A stretch of 64,000 nt of DNA, taken from NCBI GenBank assembly GCA_007115705.1, contig QXEO01001835.1:175157-239156 (forward strand). Direction: 5' to 3'. This DNA is from Dactylis glomerata (taxonomy: Eukaryota; Streptophyta; Magnoliopsida; Poales; Poaceae). Position numbers and translations under genes: made by a program. The notes below the pieces were generated by a model. It did not search any database. It was not told the origin of the DNA and saw only the letters and a list, made by a program, of their open reading frames with translations. Shown here in pieces: positions 58,401 to 64,000 of this stretch (the first letter of the stretch is position 1; each line of letters starts with the position of its first letter).

Positions 58401-61400
58401 CGCACGGGTGCAGCGGGCTAGGGTTTCGCCGTAGATCGAGCTTCGGGAGCTAGGCATGGGCAAACCTTTGTTTCTCATGTACATATGACCTAACCAAAGC
58501 AGATGGAACACATTAGCCTCCCATCTTGGCATTGTCCGAAGAAAGCTAGGGGTAGACCGCACGGGTGCAGCGGGCTAGGGTTTCGCCGTAGACCGGGCTT
58601 CGGGAGCTATGCATGGGCAAACCTTTGCTTCTCATGTACATATAACCTAACCAAAGCAGATGGAACACATTAGCCTCCCATCTTGGCGTCGTCCGAAGAA
58701 AGCTAGGGGGGTAGACCGCACGGGTGCAGCGGGCTAGGGTTTCGCCGTAGACCGGGCTTCGGGAGCCATGCATGGGCAAACCTTTGCTTCTCATGTACAT
58801 ATGACCTAACCAAAGCAGATGGAACACATTAGCCTCCCATCTTGGCGTCGTCCGAAGAAAGCTAGGGGGTAGACCGCACGGGTGCAGCGGGCTAGGGTTT
58901 CGCCGTAGACCGGGCTTCGGGAGCTATGCATGGGCAAACCTTTGCTTCTCATGTACATATGACCTAACCAAAGCAGATGGAACACATTAGCCTCCCATCT
59001 TGGCGTCGTCCGAAGAAAGCTAGGGGGGTAGACCGCACGGGTGCAGCGGGCTAGGGTTTCGCCGTAGACCGGGCTTCGGGAGCTATGCATGGGCAAACCT
59101 TTGCTTCTCATGTACATATGACCTAACCAAAGCAGATGGAACACATTAGCCTCCCATCTTGGCGTCGTCCGAAGAAAGCTAGGGGGTAGACCGCACGGGT
59201 GCAGCGGGCTAGGGTTTCGCCGTAGACCGGGCTTCGGGAGCTATGCATGGGCAAACCTTTGCTTCTCATGTACATATGACCTAACCAAAGCAGATGGAAC
59301 ACATTAGCCTCCCATCTTGGCGTCGTCCGAAGAAAGCTAGGGGGGTAGACCGCACGGGTGCAGCGGGCTAGGGTTTCGCCGTAGACCGGGCTTCGGGAGC
59401 TATGCATGGGCAAACCTTTGCTTCTCATGTACATATGACCTAACCAAAGCAGATGGAACACATTAGCCTCCCATCTTGGCGTCGTCCGAAGAAAGCTAGG
59501 GGGTAGACCGCACGGGTGCAGCGGGCTAGGGTTTCGCCGTAGACCGAGCTTCGGGAGCTATGCATGGGCAAACCTTTGCTTCTCATGTACATATGACCTA
59601 ACCAAAGCAGATGGAACACATTAGCCTCCCATCTTGGCGTCGTCCGAAGAAAGCTAGGGGGGTAGACCGCACGGGTGCAGCGGGCTAGGGTTTCGCCGTA
59701 GACCGGGCTTCGGGAGCTATGCATGGGCAAACCTTTGCTTCTCATGTACATATGACCTAACCAAAGCAGATGGAACACATTAGCCTCCCATCTTGGCGTC
59801 GTCCGAAGAAAGCTAGGGGGTAGACCGCACGGGTGCAGCGGGCTAGGGTTTCGCCGTAGACCGGGCTTCGGGAGCTATGCATGGGCAAACCTTTGCTTCT
59901 CATGTACATATGACCTAACCAAAGCAGATGGAACACATTAGCCTCCCATCTTGGCGTCGTCCGAAGAAAGCTAGGGGGGTAGACCGCACGGGTGCAGCGG
60001 GCTAGGGTTTCGCCGTAGACCGGGCTTCGGGAGCTATGCATGGGCAAACCTTTGCTTCTCATGTACATATGACCTAACCAAAGCAGATGGAACACATTAG
60101 CCTCCCATCTTGGCGTCGTCCGAAGAAAGCTAGGGGGGTAGACCGCACGGGTGCAGCGGGCTAGGGTTTCGCCGTAGACCGGGCTTCGGGAGCTATGCAT
60201 GGGCAAACCTTTGCTTCTCATGTACATATGACCTAACCAAAGCAGATGGAACACATTAGCCTCCCATCTTGGCGTCGTCCGAAGAAAGCTAGGGGGGTAG
60301 ACCGCACGGGTGCAGCGGGCTAGGGTTTCAGCCGTAGACCGGGCTTCGGGAGCTATGCATGGGCAAACCTTTGCTTCTCATGTACATATGACCTAACCAA
60401 AGCAGATGGAACACATTAGCCTCCCATCTTGGCGTCGTCCGAAGAAAGCTAGGGGGTAGACCGCACGGGTGCAGCGGGCTAGGGTTTCGCGTAGACCGAG
60501 CTTCGGGAGCTATGCATGGGCAAACCTTTGCTTCTCATGTACATATGACCTAACCAAAGCAGATGGAACACATTAGCCTCCCATCTTGGCGTCGTCCGAA
60601 GAAAGCTAGGGGGGTAGACCGCACGGGTGCAGCGGGCTAGGGTTTCGCCGTAGACCGGGCTTCGGGAGCTATGCATGGGCAAACCTTTGCTTCTCATGTA
60701 CATATGACCTAACCAAAGCAGATGGAACACATTAGCCTCCCATCTTGGCGTCGTCCGAAGAAAGCTAGGGGGTAGACCGCACGGGTGCAGCGGGCTAGGG
60801 TTTCGCCGTAGACCGGGCTTCGGGAGCTATGCATGGGCAAACCTTTGCTTCTCATGTACATATGACCTAACCAAAGCAGATGGAACACATTAGCCTCCCA
60901 TCTTGGCGTCGTCCGAAGAAAGCTAGGGGGGTAGACCGCACGGGTGCAGCGGGCTAGGGTTTCGCCGTAGACCGGGCTTCGGGAGCTATGCATGGGCAAA
61001 CCTTTGCTTCTCATGTACATATGACCTAACCAAAGCAGATGGAACACATTAGCCTCCCATCTTGGCGTCGTCCGAAGAAAGCTAGGGGGGTAGACCGCAC
61101 GGGTGCAGCGGGCTAGGGTTTCGCCGTAGACCGGGCTTCGGGAGCTATGCATGGGCAAACCTTTGCTTCTCATGTACATATGACCTAACCAAAGCAGATG
61201 GAACACATTAGCCTCCCATCTTGGCGTCGTCCGAAGAAAGCTAGGGGGGTAGACCGCACGGGTGCAGCGGGCTAGGGTTTCGCCGTAGACCGGGCTTCGG
61301 GAGCTATGCATGGGCAAACCTTTGCTTCTCATGTACATATGACCTAACCAAAGCAGATGGAACACATTAGCCTCCCATCTTGGCGTCGTCCGAAGAAAGC

Positions 61401-64000
61401 TAGGGGGTAGACCGCACGGGTGCAGCGGGCTAGGGTTTCGCCGTAGACCGGGCTTCGGGAGCTATGCATGGGCAAACCTTTGCTTCTCATGTACATATGA
61501 CCTAACCAAAGCAGATGGAACACATTAGCCTCCCATCTTGGCGTCGTCCGAAGAAAGCTAGGGGGGTAGACCGCACGGGTGCAGCGGGCTAGGGTTTCAC
61601 CGTAGACCGGGCTTCGGGAGCTATGCATGGGCAAACCTTTGCTTCTCATGTACATATGACCTAACCAAAGCAGATGGAACACATTAGCCTCCCATCTTGG
61701 CGTCGTCCGAAGAAAGCTAGGGGGTAGACCGCACGGGTGCAGCGGGCTAGGGTTTCGCCGTAGACCGGCTTCGGGAGCTATGCATGGGCAAACCTTTGCT
61801 TCTCATGTACATATGACCTAACCAAAGCAGATGGAACACATTAGCCTCCCATCTTGGCGTCGTCCGAAGAAAGCTAGGGGGTAGACCGCACGGGTGCAGC
61901 GGGCTAGGGTTTCGCCGTAGACCGAGCTTCGGGAGCTATGCATGGGCAAACCTTTGCTTCTCATGTACATATGACCTAACCAAAGCAGATGGAACACATT
62001 AGCCTCCCATCTTGGCGTCGTCCGAAGAAAGCTAGGGGGTAGACCGCACGGGTGCAGCGGGCTAGGGTTTCGCCGTAGACCGGGCTTCGGGAGCTATGCA
62101 TGGGCAAACCTTTGCTTCTCATGTACATATGACCTAACCAAAGCAGATGGAACACATTAGCCTCCCATCTTGGCGTCGTCCGAAGAAAGCTAGGGGGTAG
62201 ACCGCACGGGTGCAGCGGGCTAGGGTTTCGCCGTAGACCGGGCTTCGGGAGCTATGCATGGGCAAACCTTTGCTTCTCATGTACATATGACCTAACCAAA
62301 GCAGATGGAACACATTAGCCTCCCATCTTGGCGTCGTCCGAAGAAAGCTAGGGGGGTAGACCGCACGGGTGCAGCGGGCTAGGGTTTCGCCGTAGACCGG
62401 GCTTCGGGAGCTATGCATGGGCAAACCTTTGCTTCTCATGTACATATGACCTAACCAAAGCAGATGGAACACATTAGCCTCCCATCTTGGCGTCGTCCGA
62501 AGAAAGCTAGGGGGGTAGACCGCACGGGTGCAGCGGGCTAGGGTTTCGCCGTAGACCGGGCTTCGGGAGCTATGCATGGGCAAACCTTTGCTTCTCATGT
62601 ACATATGACCTAACCAAAGCAGATGGAACACATTAGCCTCCCATCTTGGCGTCGTCCGAAGAAAGCTAGGGGGGTAGACCGCACGGGTGCAGCGGGCTAG
62701 GGTTTCGCCGTAGACCGGGCTTCGGGAGCTATGCATGGGCAAACCTTTGCTTCTCATGTACATATGACCTAACCAAAGCAGATGGAACACATTAGCCTCC
62801 CATCTTGGCGTCGTCCGAAGAAAGCTAGGGGGGTAGACCGCACGGGTGCAGCGGGCTAGGGTTTCGCCGTAGACCGGGCTTCGGGAGCTATGCATGGGCA
62901 AACCTTTGCTTCTCATGTACATATGACCTAACCAAAGCAGATGGAACACATTAGCCTCCCATCTTGGCGTCGTCCGAAGAAAGCTAGGGGGGTAGACCGC
63001 ACGGGTGCAGCGGGCTAGGGTTTCGCCGTAGACCGGGCTTCGGGAGCTATGCATGGGCAAACCTTTGCTTCTCATGTACATATGACCTAACCAAAGCAGA
63101 TGGAACACATTAGCCTCCCATCTTGGCGTCGTCCGAAGAAAGCTAGGGGGGTAGACCGCACGGGTGCAGCGGGCTAGGGTTTCGCCGTAGACCGGGCTTC
63201 GGGAGCTATGCATGGGCAAACCTTTGCTTCTCATGTACATATGACCTAACCAAAGCAGATGGAACACATTAGCCTCCCATCTTGGCGTCGTCCGAAGAAA
63301 GCTAGGGGGGTAGACCGCACGGGTGCAGCGGGCTAGGGTTTCGCCGTAGACCGGGCTTCGGGAGCTATGCATGGGCAAACCTTTGCTTCTCATGTACATA
63401 TGACCTAACCAAAGCAGATGGAACACATTAGCCTCCCATCTTGGCGTCGTCCGAAGAAAGCTAGGGGGGTAGACCGCACGGGTGCAGCGGGCTAGGGTTT
63501 CGCCGTAGACCGGGCTTCGGGAGCTATGCATGGGCAAACCTTTGCTTCTCATGTACATATGACCTAACCAAAGCAGATGGAACACATTAGCCTCCCATCT
63601 TGGCGTCGTCCGAAGAAAGCTAGGGGGGTAGACCGCACGGGTGCAGCGGGCTAGGGTTTCGCCGTAGACCGGGCTTCGGGAGCTATGCATGGGCAAACCT
63701 TTGCTTCTCATGTACATATGACCTAACCAAGCAGATGGAACACATTAGCCTCCCATCTTGGCGTCGTCCGAAGAAAGCTAGGGGGGTAGACCGCACGGGT
63801 GCAGCGGGCTAGGGTTTCGCCGTAGACCGGGCTTCGGGAGCTATGCATGGGCAAACCTTTGCTTCTCATGTACATATGACCTAACCAAAGCAGATGGAAC
63901 ACATTAGCCTCCCATCTTGGCGTCGTCCGAAGAAAGCTAGGGGGGTAGACCGCACGGGTGCAGCGGGCTAGGGTTTCGCCGTAGACCGGGCTTCGGAGCT
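55425..64000. repeat. Satellite array E (about 54 monomers, runs off the window)
   Basis: The longest array. The first 20 or so monomers vary, with GAG/GGG, CACC/CGCC and a four-G run at 58551-58554. From about 58.7 kb they become nearly identical, and after 62.3 kb every monomer has six G and the CTCATGTACATATG form. An ATGTACAT palindrome is fixed here but alternates with AGGTACAT in arrays A and B. Confidence 0.97.
59490..61390. repeat. Six-monomer higher-order repeat (about 951 bp, two copies) within array E
   Basis: The order of G-run lengths 5-6-5-6-6-6, with a GACCGAGC variant in the first monomer, occurs twice in succession, starting near 59499 and 60450. Just upstream (58.7-59.5 kb) five- and six-G monomers alternate, giving a 317-bp dimer step. 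Borders are approximate. Confidence 0.7.

Noticed and set aside
27600..61700. Many shorter repeated frames in the satellite arrays, on both strands
   Set aside because: All are shadows of the monomer, ending wherever the G-run changes length or a substitution makes a stop. No start context or domain supports them.
62134..63717. A 527-aa minus-strand open frame made of a 53-residue repeat
   Set aside because: The six-G monomer is 159 bp, a multiple of three, and this frame has no stop, so it stays open over any run of such monomers. Five-G monomers shift it at once. It follows repeat length, not coding.
27662..64000. CRISPR-like direct repeats
   Set aside because: The repeats are 158/159-bp head-to-tail monomers with no unique spacers, in a plant-type context.

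Overview
The window looks like repeat-rich, gene-poor chromatin of a cool-season grass (Pooideae, most likely Triticeae or a close relative). The evidence is nested grass-type transposons: a CACTA element with TNP2/TNP1-type genes and GCCGTCGGCA subterminal repeats, gypsy-type LTRs starting TGATACGTCT with a tRNA-Asp primer site, a LINE 3' end and a Stowaway-like terminus. I found no intact host gene, no rRNA or tRNA gene and no CRISPR array. The species assignment is inference.

Layout: 1-1543 is the 3' end of a LINE whose reverse-transcriptase ORF has an in-frame stop. 1544-3896 is AT-rich intergenic DNA with a perfect 24-bp palindrome and a degenerate GTTGCAACTGAG-type repeat. A minus-oriented CACTA transposon ends at 3897 and carries a TNP1-like gene (4634-7428, with a 516-bp internal tandem duplication) and a TNP2 transposase gene. 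TNP2 is split within one exon by a gypsy-type complex at 9253-22098 that has three LTRs and two internal regions (LTR-INT-LTR-INT-LTR), bounded by one 5-bp target duplication (GGAAG). TNP2 resumes at 22099 and runs to 24163. There a second, truncated, plus-oriented copy of the same LTR family replaces the TNP2 start, and the CACTA 5' leader resumes at 26634.

From about 25.7 kb to the end the window is a composite of amplified segments. Each is made of CACTA-derived sequence followed by an array of a 158/159-bp satellite, which totals about 24 kb in five arrays (A 27662-34258, B 36212-42804, C 46218-47578, D 50979-52024, E 55425 to the edge). The segment LTR tail + CACTA leader + array A is repeated as an 8,549-bp tandem copy ending with array B. 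Three further units each hold a 3'-truncated TNP2, a leader with a long inverted repeat, a GC-rich minisatellite, CACTA subterminal repeats, a Stowaway-like terminus, a spacer and a satellite array. Arrays B, C and D join TNP2 at exactly the same base, so these units came from one junction that was then amplified.

Nothing here looks like a working gene system. TNP2 carries frameshifts and stops, TNP1 is internally duplicated, and the retroelement encodes only a gag/protease-like ORF. The main interest is structural: a satellite family co-amplified with a transposase gene fragment, with higher-order repeats inside the arrays and rising homogeneity toward the right edge.
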